A stretch of DNA of 64,000 bases. It comes from Olavius sp. associated proteobacterium Delta 1 (GTDB taxonomy: Bacteria; Desulfobacterota; Desulfobacteria; Desulfobacterales; JAFDCJ01). The position numbers were made by a program, and so were the translations under genes. How positions within the stretch are numbered: the first letter of the stretch is position 1; each line of letters opens with the position of its first letter. The stretch covers positions 1 through 64,000 of the forward strand of contig CACVKW010000366.1 of assembly GCA_902749685.1 (NCBI GenBank), read 5' to 3'. The notes beneath the pieces were generated by a model. The model searched no databases. It was not told the origin of the DNA and saw nothing but the letters and a program-made list of their open reading frames with translations. Below are positions 8,937 to 16,997 of this stretch, in pieces.

Positions 8937-9783
8937 CCAAGAGTCCTTCCGGTCTGAAAATAAGAACCAAAATCAGTACGCTGAAGGCAAAGGCATCGCG
9001 ATACAGGGAAGAAATGTATCCGGCCCCGATACCTTCAAAAATGCCGAGAAGAATTCCACCGATCATGGCCCCGTAAATATTGCCGATACCGCCCAGGACA
9101 GCGGCTGTAAACGCTTTTAGTCCGGCATTAAAGCCCATAAAGGGATCGATGCTGTTGTAATTGACGGCAAACAGAATGCCGGCCACCGCCCCCATCGCCG
9201 AACCGATGGCAAAGGTCAGCACAATCACGGCATTGATATTGATGCCCATCATTTCGGCGGCCTCGGGATCGGCAGCGGTTGCGCGCATGGCCTTTCCGAT
9301 GTAGGTTTTTTTGACATAAAGGCCTAAAGCAACCATCAGGATTAATGAGGTAGCCAGGATAAAGACTTTTTTAATCGGGATAACAACATTTCCAATAAGT
9401 ATGGGAGAATAGCCGAAATCGACATCGAAGGTTTGAAATTCGGCCCCCCAGACTATTCTGGCCATGTTTTGCAGAAAGATGGACATGCCCAAAACACTGA
9501 TGATGACGGCAAATCGGGGGGCATTTCGCAACGGGCGGTAGGCAATTCTCTCAACACCGACCCCCAGTAGGGTGCTCAGCATGATACCCATCAGAGCGGC
9601 AATGGGAAAGGGGATTGAGAAGGCGGTCATGATCCACCACGTAAAAAAGGCCCCGCACATAAAGATTTCACCATGCGCAAAATTGATCAGCTTGATGATG
9701 CCGTAGACCATGGTGTAACCAATGGCCAGCAACGAATACAACGCACCGAGGCTAATTGAATTGACCATTTGCTGCCAGAACAT
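8896..9783 (-). CDS. livH: Branched-chain-type ABC transporter permease LivH
   Basis: 295 aa inner-membrane permease, about eight helices, with the family segments SLGALYSLLAIGYTMVYG near the start and FTAAVLGGIGNIYGAMIGG near residue 220. It is the first gene of the liv set on the minus strand, so the operon promoter should lie in the AT-rich 9784-9996 region. Its C-terminus overlaps livM. No adjacent regulator gene is seen for this importer. Confidence 0.9.
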   Translation of the reverse strand: MFWQQMVNSISLGALYSLLAIGYTMVYGIIKLINFAHGEIFMCGAFFTWWIMTAFSIPFPIAALMGIMLSTLLGVGVERIAYRPLRNAPRFAVIISVLGMSIFLQNMARIVWGAEFQTFDVDFGYSPILIGNVVIPIKKVFILATSLILMVALGLYVKKTYIGKAMRATAADPEAAEMMGININAVIVLTFAIGSAMGAVAGILFAVNYNSIDPFMGFNAGLKAFTAAVLGGIGNIYGAMIGGILLGIFEGIGAGYISSLYRDAFAFSVLILVLIFRPEGLLGEIGKSKRRDKTR

Positions 9784-9996
9784 AGTGACTAATTTTTCAT
9801 TTTCCGTAAGAATTTAAAAGGTGAATGATATAGGGTATCTAATATTAGGGCGAAAGCAGAGCGAGACTCTATTCTTTGGTGTTTTCTATCAGATCGATTA
9901 TTTATACTCAATAGTTGTCGAAACTGTCAGAAGTACAAATACAGATATAAAGTATCGCAAAATTAAACCCCTTTCTGTGAAATAATTATTAGAATT

Positions 9997-10243
9997 TTAA
10001 TAGGCTTCTCTTGAATCACTATCAAAGAGGTGCCTATGGTTCATGTCCAGAACCAGTTCCAACTGCATTTGTGGTTTTGCCTGAGTTTGAGGATCAACGC
10101 GGGCGGTCAGTTGTGATGAGCCGCAAGATACAAACAAAACAACCTCTGATCCAATCGGTTCAACAACCTCGATTAAAACATTCAAAACCGCTTCGGCCGC
10201 CTCTTGCTGCGCCCGTCACCAAAGCTACTTTGCCTTCAAACAT
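9997..10243 (-). pseudogene. Chimeric remnant: SDR start joined to ABC ATPase C-terminus
   Basis: From the ATG at 10243 the frame reads MFEGKVALVTGAARG, the unmistakable N-terminus of a short-chain dehydrogenase with its TGxxxG cofactor motif. About 40 bases in, the sequence changes frame and identity to the C-terminal domain of a MalK/UgpC-type sugar ABC ATPase (VVEPIGSE, ARVDPQTQAKP, LDMNHRHLFD), ending at 9997. Neither protein could work. The simplest reading is one deletion that removed the rest of the SDR, anything in between, and most of the ATPase gene; the junction lies near 10195-10208. Confidence 0.8.
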
Positions 10244-10395
10244 GATTTTGGCTTCTTATGTGAGAAGTAGATGATTGGTTGAATCCTGGTTCTGCAAATG
10301 CAGAGCACCTGTTATGCCTGGGTATTTATGTCCAATCATGCCCATTTTTTGCTGCGCAGCGGATCGGCCGGCGTTGCGCATTTAATGCGTTCCGC

Positions 10396-10695
10396 CTAAG
10401 CGGATTGACCGGATATGCGGTTTCGTTTAATCGTCGGCATCGCCGGCAGGGCCAGCTTTTTCAAAATCGTTATAAATCGATCATATGCCAGGAATTCCTG
10501 AAAGCGCTTCCAGGATTTTTTGTCCGCAGCTGCTTGATAACGGTTTTCACCAAAAACGGTAAAGGCATGCTGGGCACCCGCGTAGGTTATCATTTCGTGG
10601 GCAAGGCCGGCCGATTCCAGTTCTTTAGCCAAATCCGCAAACTGGTCCATCGTAATGGCCTTATCCGCCGAGCCATGCATTATCAATTTCCCAAT
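10396..10695 (-). pseudogene. Dienelactone hydrolase, C-terminal fragment
   Basis: The frame begins without a credible start and reads GKLIMHGSADKAIT, then YAGAQHAFTVFGENRYQ, and SWKRFQEFL. This is the last third of a dienelactone hydrolase family protein, including the His of the catalytic triad (QHAF) and the preceding Asp (HGSAD). The nucleophile half with its Cys/Ser elbow is missing. Upstream of 10695 the reading frame has no related sequence. It sits beside the SDR/ABC remnant, in a 700-base stretch made only of debris. Confidence 0.8.
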
Positions 10696-10732
10696 GATTG
10701 ATTATTGAATATTGCAGTTGGATCAGGACTTA

Positions 10733-11461
10733 TCAAACGGGAATCTCCTTCATACAACGAAATCCAAGCCAGTGAGCCCCGTTGGTGGTGTCTTCGGGGG
10801 TCCAGCGGCAAGTCACTCTGACAAAAGTTGCCGAGCCCAGAAAACAACCCCCCCGCATCGGCAAGGTGCCTTCAAGCCATTCGCCTTCGCACATTTCCCA
10901 AACATTGCCGCACATGTCATAGCATCCATAGGGGCTGATGCCCGGATCAAACAAGCCGATTTCCGATGTTTGCTGCAGTCGGAATTCTCTGGAATTGCAT
11001 CGGTCCGGCAGAAATTCCTGCCCCCATGCCCACCAGCGACTATCGGTTCCGCGACCGGCCTTTTCCCAGTATTCTTCCGTCGGAAGCACTTTTCCTGCCC
11101 AGTTTGCGTAAGCCCTGGCATCATCCCAGCCGACAAACACCACCGGCTGCATCGGCTGACCCCAGTCAGGGTGATTCAAGAGCATGGGCTCACGGTGCCC
11201 GGTACTCTCAATAAATTTACGATACTGATAGTTGGTAACCGGATAACGATCTATGTAATAAGACTCCAGATGGACCTTGCGGGCAGGTGCTTCAGTGGCA
11301 TAGACCGGATTTTCTCGATCATCCAGCATAAAAATCTGGTTGAGATCATCCTGATCCATGCCCATGGTAAATTCACCGGCGGGCACTAGAACCATTTCGG
11401 CACCGTCGGTGGGGGCGACTAAGGTATCCGGTAAAGGTCTGGAATCTATCATATCCATCAT
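10733..11461 (-). CDS. Formylglycine-generating-enzyme-like (SUMF1) protein without catalytic cysteines
   Basis: 242 aa with the complete FGE-sulfatase fold: MVLVPAGEFTMG near the start, YYIDRYPVTNYQYRKF, PVVFVGWDDARAYANWAG, LPTEEYWEKAGRG, YDMCGNVWEMCEGEW and the final GAHWLGFRCMKE. The active-site segment that reads GGSxxCHxxYC in true formylglycine-generating enzymes reads GGCFLGSATFVRVTC here, so both catalytic cysteine positions are changed. It is therefore more likely a ligand-binding or structural member than a sulfatase-activating enzyme. No signal peptide; the ribosome site is weak. No sulfatase gene is nearby. It diverges from the PocR unit. Confidence 0.8.
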   Translation of the reverse strand: MMDMIDSRPLPDTLVAPTDGAEMVLVPAGEFTMGMDQDDLNQIFMLDDRENPVYATEAPARKVHLESYYIDRYPVTNYQYRKFIESTGHREPMLLNHPDWGQPMQPVVFVGWDDARAYANWAGKVLPTEEYWEKAGRGTDSRWWAWGQEFLPDRCNSREFRLQQTSEIGLFDPGISPYGCYDMCGNVWEMCEGEWLEGTLPMRGGCFLGSATFVRVTCRWTPEDTTNGAHWLGFRCMKEIPV

Positions 11462-11716
11462 CCCGTAATTTTGTCGATGGATTTAAATTACAGATAAATG
11501 CATTTTAAAGCAATCAAGAAATTTTTTTAGGCGCAATAACCATTGCGAGCCTTGCACGGCACGATGCGATTTCAACCCCTTAGCCCGAAAAGGCACAAAC
11601 ATGCCATTGCGTTGTATGCTCAATTCTCAACCGGATGAAAAGTCTTGCCGCAGAGGGATTTGCATCTCATCGATTAATCTAATCTTGACAAGTTAGTTTA
11701 AAGAATCTATTTATAA
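11462..11716. other. Intergenic region, nothing recognised
   Basis: Part of the divergent 383-base gap between the FGE-like gene and the PocR gene. This part holds no recognised gene or repeat and should carry the FGE-like gene promoter; the promoter-proximal part is listed separately. Confidence 0.4.
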
Positions 11717-11730
11717 TGAGCATTTGCTCA
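11717..11730. promoter_or_regulatory. Palindromic operator, upstream copy
   Basis: TGAGCATTTGCTCA, a 14-base near-perfect palindrome. Its centre lies 76 bases upstream of the second copy, about seven helical turns, which would suit looping or paired binding by one regulator. Confidence 0.6.
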
Positions 11731-11759
11731 AAACATGACGCGATTTTTGTAAATTTGCC

Positions 11760-11788
11760 TTGACAATAATGAGTGAAAATCTTATTTT
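11760..11788 (+). promoter_or_regulatory. Sigma-70-type promoter of the PocR unit
   Basis: TTGACA at 11760-11765 and TATTTT at 11783-11788 are separated by exactly 17 bases. The start of transcription should fall near 11795, inside the downstream palindrome. Confidence 0.6.
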
Positions 11789-11791
11789 GTT

Positions 11792-11807
11792 ATGAGCATA
11801 TGCTCAT
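11792..11807. promoter_or_regulatory. Palindromic operator over the transcription start
   Basis: ATGAGCATATGCTCAT is a perfect 16-base palindrome placed just after the -10 box. A protein bound here would block initiation, so repression is the likely mode. The regulator is not obvious in the window. Confidence 0.65.
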
Positions 11808-11844
11808 TAAAATTAATATAGGCTGAATTAAAAGGAGGTTGATC

Positions 11845-12390
11845 ATGAAATTGGTTGACATTATGCCAATTGAAAAATGGATCGAAATCGAGAAAGAAGT
11901 TAATCAAAGATCAGGGCTCAATGCGGCCGTGTATGATGCAAACGGGGTGCGGATAACCGATTTCAAAAAGTGGGCCAACAAACTTTGTCAGGCTCTAAGG
12001 GCAACCGAGAAAGGTCAGAAATTTATCTGTGCGGTGGCTCAACAAAATATCGCTGCCCGGGCCGCGAAAACCCGAGAACCAATCGTTGCCGAATGCGACG
12101 CCGGTCTCATGAAATTCGTGGTCCCGATAATTGTCGATGATGAATTCCTGGGTACGGCTGGAGGATGCGGTTTGCTGAATAACCCGGGGCAGGTTGATGC
12201 CTATCTGGTTCACCGGACGACAGACATGGATGAGGAAGATGTTCGAAATCTGGCAGAGGATATCGAACATATCCCGCAAGGCAGACTGGCGGAGGTAAGG
12301 GATTATGTAGAAAAAAAAGTGGCTGAAAGCATCCGGGAGTATGAGGCCGGGCAGTATGAAAGCCAGCGGAAGCGCCGGCTGGTCAGCTAA
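11845..12390 (+). CDS. Stand-alone PocR-domain sensory protein
   Basis: 181 aa soluble protein consisting mainly of a PocR ligand-binding domain: opening LVDIMPIEKWIEIEKEV, then AAVYDANGVRITDFKKWANKLC, ATEKGQKFICAV, EPIVAECDAGLMKFVVPI and DDEFLGTAGGCGLL. Several cysteines (in KLCQ, FICA, ECDAG, GGCG) are placed as in other PocR domains and could bind a metal, cluster or small ligand. There is no DNA-binding, kinase or methyl-accepting part, so output must be through a partner. ATG 11845 is chosen because AAAGGAGG ends six bases before it. Two MinD/Mrp-type ATPase genes follow, the likely partners. Confidence 0.8.
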   Translation: MKLVDIMPIEKWIEIEKEVNQRSGLNAAVYDANGVRITDFKKWANKLCQALRATEKGQKFICAVAQQNIAARAAKTREPIVAECDAGLMKFVVPIIVDDEFLGTAGGCGLLNNPGQVDAYLVHRTTDMDEEDVRNLAEDIEHIPQGRLAEVRDYVEKKVAESIREYEAGQYESQRKRRLVS

Positions 12391-12436
12391 CAGGATTTTA
12401 ATTGTTTCATTTTATTTACGCTAATTTGAGGTCAAA

Positions 12437-12905
12437 ATGATCATTAGTATTGCCAGTGGAAAAGGGGGAACCGGCAAAACCACCGTGTCGACCAACCTTG
12501 ATCAGAAAGGTTTTATCTTTTGCGGATTCGGATCCGGACCGATGCAGGATTGTGGACGCGCCGCCGGGCACGTCATGCCCGGTGATCGAGACCGTGAAAC
12601 GGGCCGATTTCGTCATACTGGTGACCGAACCCACGCCCTTCGGCCTGCATGATCTGCAACTGGCGGTCGGCGCAGTCAAAATTCTCGATATCCCATGCGG
12701 ACTGGTAATCAATCGGTCTGATCTGGCTGACGAAAAAGTCAAAGCGTATGCGGACAGAGAAAATTTACCGGTTCTGATGGAAATTCCATTTGATCGACGG
12801 CTTGCCGAGGCCTATTCCAGGGGCCAGATGCTCGTTGAGGTAATGCCGCAATGGAAAGAGAAATTTTTGGAACTACATGAAAAAATTAAGGCCCTCGTAA
12901 ATTGA
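12437..12905 (+). pseudogene. MinD/Mrp-family ATPase with internal deletion and frameshift
   Basis: The first 21 codons encode a normal start with Walker A (MIISIASGKGGTGKTTVSTN). At about 12500 the sequence jumps to the other side of the gene in another frame: LIRKV, IVDAPPGTSCPVI, VTEPTPFGLHDL, continuing to the natural-looking end IKALVN. The missing middle, roughly 130 residues in relatives, carries the switch I region and two ferredoxin-type cysteine clusters. As written the ATG frame stops at about 12652. It lies between the PocR gene and an intact relative. Confidence 0.85.
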
Positions 12906-12979
12906 TACTAAAATCTTGTATATGAAAACCTTTGACAGGTTCGCCTCTGGCGGGCTCGTGCAAAATTCAGGTAATGCAA

Positions 12980-13867
12980 ATGAAAGAAATTGTTATAATC
13001 AGCGGCAAAGGCGGTACCGGGAAGACCAGCTTAATGGCTGCTTTTGCTTCATTGGCGGGCAATAAGGTGCAGTGTGACGCTGATGTTGATGCCGCCGATC
13101 TTCATCTATTAATGAATCCGAAAATAACCCGGCACACAGATTTTCAGTCGGGAAACACCGCCAGGATTAATCAAAATCTGTGCACGGAATGTGGCTTGTG
13201 CCGTCAATTGTGCCGGTGGAATTGCATCAGCGAATCATACAAAGTTGACCCCATAGGCTGTGAGGGTTGCGGAGTCTGTGTCCATTTCTGCCCGCAAACC
13301 GCCATTGAATTTCCCGAGACCACCTGTGGCGAGTGGTTTATTTCCGACACTCGTTTCGGTTCCATGGTGCATGCCCGGTTGGGCATTGCCGAAGAAAATT
13401 CGGGTAAGCTAGTCACTCTGGTGCGCCAGGAAGCCAGAAAACTGGCCGAAAAAAAGAACCTGGATTTGATTCTTACCGACGGGCCTCCGGGGGTCGGGTG
13501 CCCGGTTATTGCCTCCATCGGCGGCGCCAGTGCGGTGGTGATTGTCACCGAACCTACGGTTGCCGGCAAACATGATATGGTGCGGGTGGTGCAGCTGGCC
13601 GCCCATTTTAAGGTGCCGGTTATGATTTGCATTAATAAATATGATCTTAATCTAGAGTTAACCCGGGACATCGAGAAGTATGCGCAAGAAGAAAACATCG
13701 CCTGTTTGGGCCGTATCCCGTTTGATCCGATGTTTACCAAAGCCATGATCCAGGCGCAAACCGTAATTGAATACAGCAACGGATCAAAAGTGAATCAGGA
13801 AATTAAAGGAATTTGGCAGAAGATAGTAAAAAAAATCGGACTGGAAAGACCAGTTTCCGGATGTTAG
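12980..13867 (+). CDS. MinD/Mrp-family ATPase with inserted 2[4Fe-4S] ferredoxin domain
   Basis: About 295 aa. Deviant Walker A GKGGTGKTS at the start, then DADVDAADLHLL, then a ferredoxin insert with two clusters (CTECGLCRQLC and CEGCGVCVHFCP, about residues 60-105), then the Walker B/switch II segment LTDGPPGVGCPVIASI and VTEPTVAGKHDM. This architecture belongs to the NifH/MinD/Mrp-like ATPases found in tandem in anaerobes, thought to handle Fe-S clusters or to act in the ORP-type complex; exact role unproven. I chose ATG 12980 (AGGT seven bases upstream); ATG 12974 is also possible. The cysteine sets are complete, so this copy looks functional. Confidence 0.87.
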   Translation: MKEIVIISGKGGTGKTSLMAAFASLAGNKVQCDADVDAADLHLLMNPKITRHTDFQSGNTARINQNLCTECGLCRQLCRWNCISESYKVDPIGCEGCGVCVHFCPQTAIEFPETTCGEWFISDTRFGSMVHARLGIAEENSGKLVTLVRQEARKLAEKKNLDLILTDGPPGVGCPVIASIGGASAVVIVTEPTVAGKHDMVRVVQLAAHFKVPVMICINKYDLNLELTRDIEKYAQEENIACLGRIPFDPMFTKAMIQAQTVIEYSNGSKVNQEIKGIWQKIVKKIGLERPVSGC

Positions 13868-13910
13868 ACTTAACATAATGGTCCGTTCAAACTGATGCGG
13901 ACTACCGAAC

Positions 13911-16013
13911 TCACCGTTGCATGGCATTGCGGCAGCGGGCCAGGATGCTCAACACTTCAAAAGGTTGCTCAATCAGCGGGAAGGTCGGTACACCTCGGGG
14001 TTCCAGATATGCTTTGGCAGCATCCATGTGTTTTTTTTGTCCGGAGAAGGTGACGTAAAGGGGCTTTGCCGGATAGCGTTTGGCCAACTCGACGATGAAC
14101 TCCATTGACGGCACACCGGTTTCTTCGGTGATCATCAGAATCATGACGGCGGCATCAATGTTGGCGTCTTTGAGTACGGCCTCGGTTCCTTCCCGATAAG
14201 CGAACTCGACACCCGTGGCTGTGGCGGCCGGCCAGATATCCACCGGGTTTCGCATCCGAATGTAGGGGGGGCTGATCTCCTGGAGGTAGCGGCGGGTTTT
14301 TTCTTCCAACTGCGGCACCTGCAATCCCCAGCGCCGTTGGCAAAGATCGGTCATGCACACCAGCATGGCGCCTGAAGGCGCTGAAAAGCTGACCCGGTTG
14401 CCCCCGGGCAGGGGCATGGTCGCGAGGGCCTTGGCCGCCAGGATCAGGTGCGAATAGTCATAGACCCTGACCACGCCCGCTTGCCGCAGGGCCCCGTCGG
14501 TAATGCGGTCATCTGAAGCCAGGGCGGCAGTGTGGGCCACCGCCGCCCGGGATCCTTCGGCGGTGCTCCCGCCTTTGAGCAGAATCACCGGCTTGGAGCG
14601 CGTCACCCGGCGGGCCACTTCCAGAAAGCGTCGGGGTTTTTTAAAGCTTTCCAGGTAGACAAAGATGGCCCTGGTTTCCGGGTCCTGGCCGTAATACTCG
14701 AGAACCTCACTTTCTTCCACATCCAGCTTGTTGCCCATACCCAGCACCCGGGCAACGCCGAAGTGTTCGCCGGATATGATGTAACGCATGGTGTGGGTGG
14801 CGAAATTTCCGGTCTGGGCCAGGTAGGAAACATGGCCGCGCGGGACTTTGCCAAGCGGAAAAAAACTCGAAGTAAAGTTATGGGGTGTCGATGTGTGTCC
14901 CGAGGTGTTCGGGCCAATGGCTCGGACCCCGGTTTCGCGGATGGCTTGAATCGTTTCCTGCTGGAGTTTTTCGCCCTGTTCGTCGACTTCGGCAAATCCA
15001 CTGGCGGCCATGACGATGGCCTTGGCCCCTTTGGCGGCACAGTCCCGGATGGCCTGGGGCGTTGCTGCGGCCGGCAGGATGATGATTGCCAGATCGATGG
15101 CATCCGGCAGGGACTGGATGGATGGGTACACCCGGTGCCCCAGGATCTCGCCACCCTTGGGATTGACCAGGTACAATTTGCCTTCAAATCCATTAGCCAA
15201 AATGTTTTGAATGACGTCATTGCCCGCTTTGTGGGGCGTGCCGGAAGCACCGATCACAGCAACGCTTTGCGGTTCGAACAATTTTGCTAAATTTCCGGTA
15301 ACGGATTTTTCTTGCGAGGCCGGCGGCTGGTGTTTCTGCAATTCGATCAGGGCATCAACGGCCACGGGCCGTCCCTTGCGGATAATCATAGGGTTGATAT
15401 CGATGTTGCGGACCTGCGGATGGTCCAAACCGATTTGCCCCAGCTGTTGCAGATGGCGGCTGATCTGATCGATCCGGGCGGGTTCAAGCCCGCGAATGCC
15501 CTCTAAAATTTTGGATCCCGTAATTTCGGTCGTCATATCCCGGGCATCCTGTTGGCTTAAAGGCGCGACTCGAAAAGAAACATCTCCCAGGGCTTCAGTG
15601 AAAATGCCGCCCAGGCCGAACATGACACAGGGGCCAAACTGTTCATCCCGACTCAGTCCCATCACAATTTCACGGGAACCTCTGACCATTTCCTGGACCA
15701 GGATTCCGCCGCCGAGATCAAGGGCTTTGGGAGCCAGACGATCATAGGCCTTCTTTAATTCGACCGCATTAGGAATTCCCAGCGTGATCAGTTTCTGCTC
15801 GGTTTTATGTTGCGCTGCGGCTGCACAAACTTTTAATACCACCGGATAGCCGATATTGTCCGCCGCTGCTTCGGCCTCGTCCAAATCTCCGATCAGCATT
15901 TCTTTGGTGGTCGGAATACCGTATTCAGCTAGAATCATTTTGCTGTCGTATTCAGATAAAGTTGTTTGACCAGCGGATAATGCATTCGCAATAAATTTTT
16001 CTACGGATTTCAT
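13911..16013 (-). CDS. ADP-forming acyl-CoA synthetase, fused, ATP-grasp domain first
   Basis: About 700 aa cytoplasmic enzyme converting an acyl-CoA, ADP and phosphate to the acid, CoA and ATP (reversible). Residues about 5-225 are the ATP-grasp part (GGGILVQEMVRGSREIVMG, VMFGLGGIFTE). From about 245 comes the CoA-binding Rossmann domain (FEPQSVAVIGASGTPHKAG), then the succinyl-CoA ligase-like domains with the phospho-histidine segment AAVAHTAALAS. In many relatives the ATP-grasp part is C-terminal, so this is the swapped order. ATG 16013 is preferred for GGAGGA just upstream; ATG 16037 is the alternative. It is the last gene of the BKACE operon and probably conserves energy from the CoA ester made there. 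Confidence 0.88.
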   Translation of the reverse strand: MKSVEKFIANALSAGQTTLSEYDSKMILAEYGIPTTKEMLIGDLDEAEAAADNIGYPVVLKVCAAAAQHKTEQKLITLGIPNAVELKKAYDRLAPKALDLGGGILVQEMVRGSREIVMGLSRDEQFGPCVMFGLGGIFTEALGDVSFRVAPLSQQDARDMTTEITGSKILEGIRGLEPARIDQISRHLQQLGQIGLDHPQVRNIDINPMIIRKGRPVAVDALIELQKHQPPASQEKSVTGNLAKLFEPQSVAVIGASGTPHKAGNDVIQNILANGFEGKLYLVNPKGGEILGHRVYPSIQSLPDAIDLAIIILPAAATPQAIRDCAAKGAKAIVMAASGFAEVDEQGEKLQQETIQAIRETGVRAIGPNTSGHTSTPHNFTSSFFPLGKVPRGHVSYLAQTGNFATHTMRYIISGEHFGVARVLGMGNKLDVEESEVLEYYGQDPETRAIFVYLESFKKPRRFLEVARRVTRSKPVILLKGGSTAEGSRAAVAHTAALASDDRITDGALRQAGVVRVYDYSHLILAAKALATMPLPGGNRVSFSAPSGAMLVCMTDLCQRRWGLQVPQLEEKTRRYLQEISPPYIRMRNPVDIWPAATATGVEFAYREGTEAVLKDANIDAAVMILMITEETGVPSMEFIVELAKRYPAKPLYVTFSGQKKHMDAAKAYLEPRGVPTFPLIEQPFEVLSILARCRNAMQR

Positions 16014-16062
16014 ATCTCCTCCAGCTGACGATTTCATGTGATGTAGCTCAATTCTTCGAGAC

Positions 16063-16950
16063 TCAAGGATTCAAAAAGTCAGGGATCATGTACTCTGGAT
16101 CCGGATATGAGTAAAAGCCTTTGCCACTCTTGACGCCCAATTCACCGCGTTCAATTTTTTCTTTAAGTTCCTTGGGTGGGTGATCTTTAGGATCTTTTGA
16201 ATCGTTATAATAAACCATTTCAATATCATAGATGACATCAAGTCCCACCTTGTCCATAAGCGCAAAGGGGCCGAAGCGGTCCGGACTTTTTTCCATACCA
16301 TTAAATATCATCCAGGCTCGATCTACATCGCGGAAATCCACAGAGCCGTTGGCCCACATGCCCAATACTTCCCGTTTAACTGCTCTCCAGACCCTGTTGA
16401 AGCAAAACCCTAATAATTCCTTTTTCACTGTCAGCGGAATGCAGCCGAGAGAGCGTACCCAACTAATTCCCTTTTTAATCACCTGCGGCAGCGTTTTAGT
16501 GCCCTCCATTACATCCACCATATTCATCCCGATATAAAAATGTAAGTTAAGACACCGCTCAGGACTCCCGCTATTTCTCTCCAATCGGGAAACCGGGATA
16601 GAGGAGCTATTGGTGGCTAAAATTGCATTTGGATTGGCTTTCAGTCCGATATCTGCCCAAACTGCGAGCTTGAGAGTCAAATCTTCCGGTACGGCCTCAA
16701 TCACCAAATCAGAATCTCCTATCGCCGCTTCAATATTTTCCATTTGCTGAATTTTCTCCTGGCAGACGGCCCAACTATTGGTCGGTACAAGCTTTTCAAG
16801 GCCCTTAATCGTGTGAAGCGTACTTTCAAAAGACCCTTTATTAACATCAAAAATTTTTACCTGATAGTTCGCATTAGCCGCTTGCATCGCTATCTGGGTA
16901 CCCAAAGTGCCCGTGCCGACCACCGCTACCTTTTTTATGACCTCACTCAT
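16063..16950 (-). CDS. 3-hydroxyacyl-CoA dehydrogenase family oxidoreductase
   Basis: 295 aa NAD-dependent dehydrogenase. N-terminal Rossmann fold VAVVGTGTLGTQIA, then LVIEAVPEDLTLK, NSSSIPVSRL and LNLHFYIGMNMVDVMEG, where the usual catalytic His of the HFFNP motif corresponds to LHFYIG. The C-terminal domain contains LGFCFNRVWRAVKRE, FGPFALMDKVGLDVIYD and GKGFYSYPDPEY. The family includes hydroxyacyl-CoA, L-carnitine and L-gulonate dehydrogenases. ATG 16950 has AAGGAGG seven bases upstream. It directly follows the BKACE gene, so it plausibly supplies the beta-keto acid by oxidising a 3-hydroxy acid. A fragment of a paralogue lies at 27030-27167. Confidence 0.85.
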   Translation of the reverse strand: MSEVIKKVAVVGTGTLGTQIAMQAANANYQVKIFDVNKGSFESTLHTIKGLEKLVPTNSWAVCQEKIQQMENIEAAIGDSDLVIEAVPEDLTLKLAVWADIGLKANPNAILATNSSSIPVSRLERNSGSPERCLNLHFYIGMNMVDVMEGTKTLPQVIKKGISWVRSLGCIPLTVKKELLGFCFNRVWRAVKREVLGMWANGSVDFRDVDRAWMIFNGMEKSPDRFGPFALMDKVGLDVIYDIEMVYYNDSKDPKDHPPKELKEKIERGELGVKSGKGFYSYPDPEYMIPDFLNP

Positions 16951-16997
16951 TGGCCTTCCTCCTTGATTTGCCCTGCCGTTATAAAGGATGTTGGTTT

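Noticed and set aside
14532..15290. 252-codon plus-strand open frame
   Set aside because: Antisense to the acyl-CoA synthetase, with no recognisable domain.
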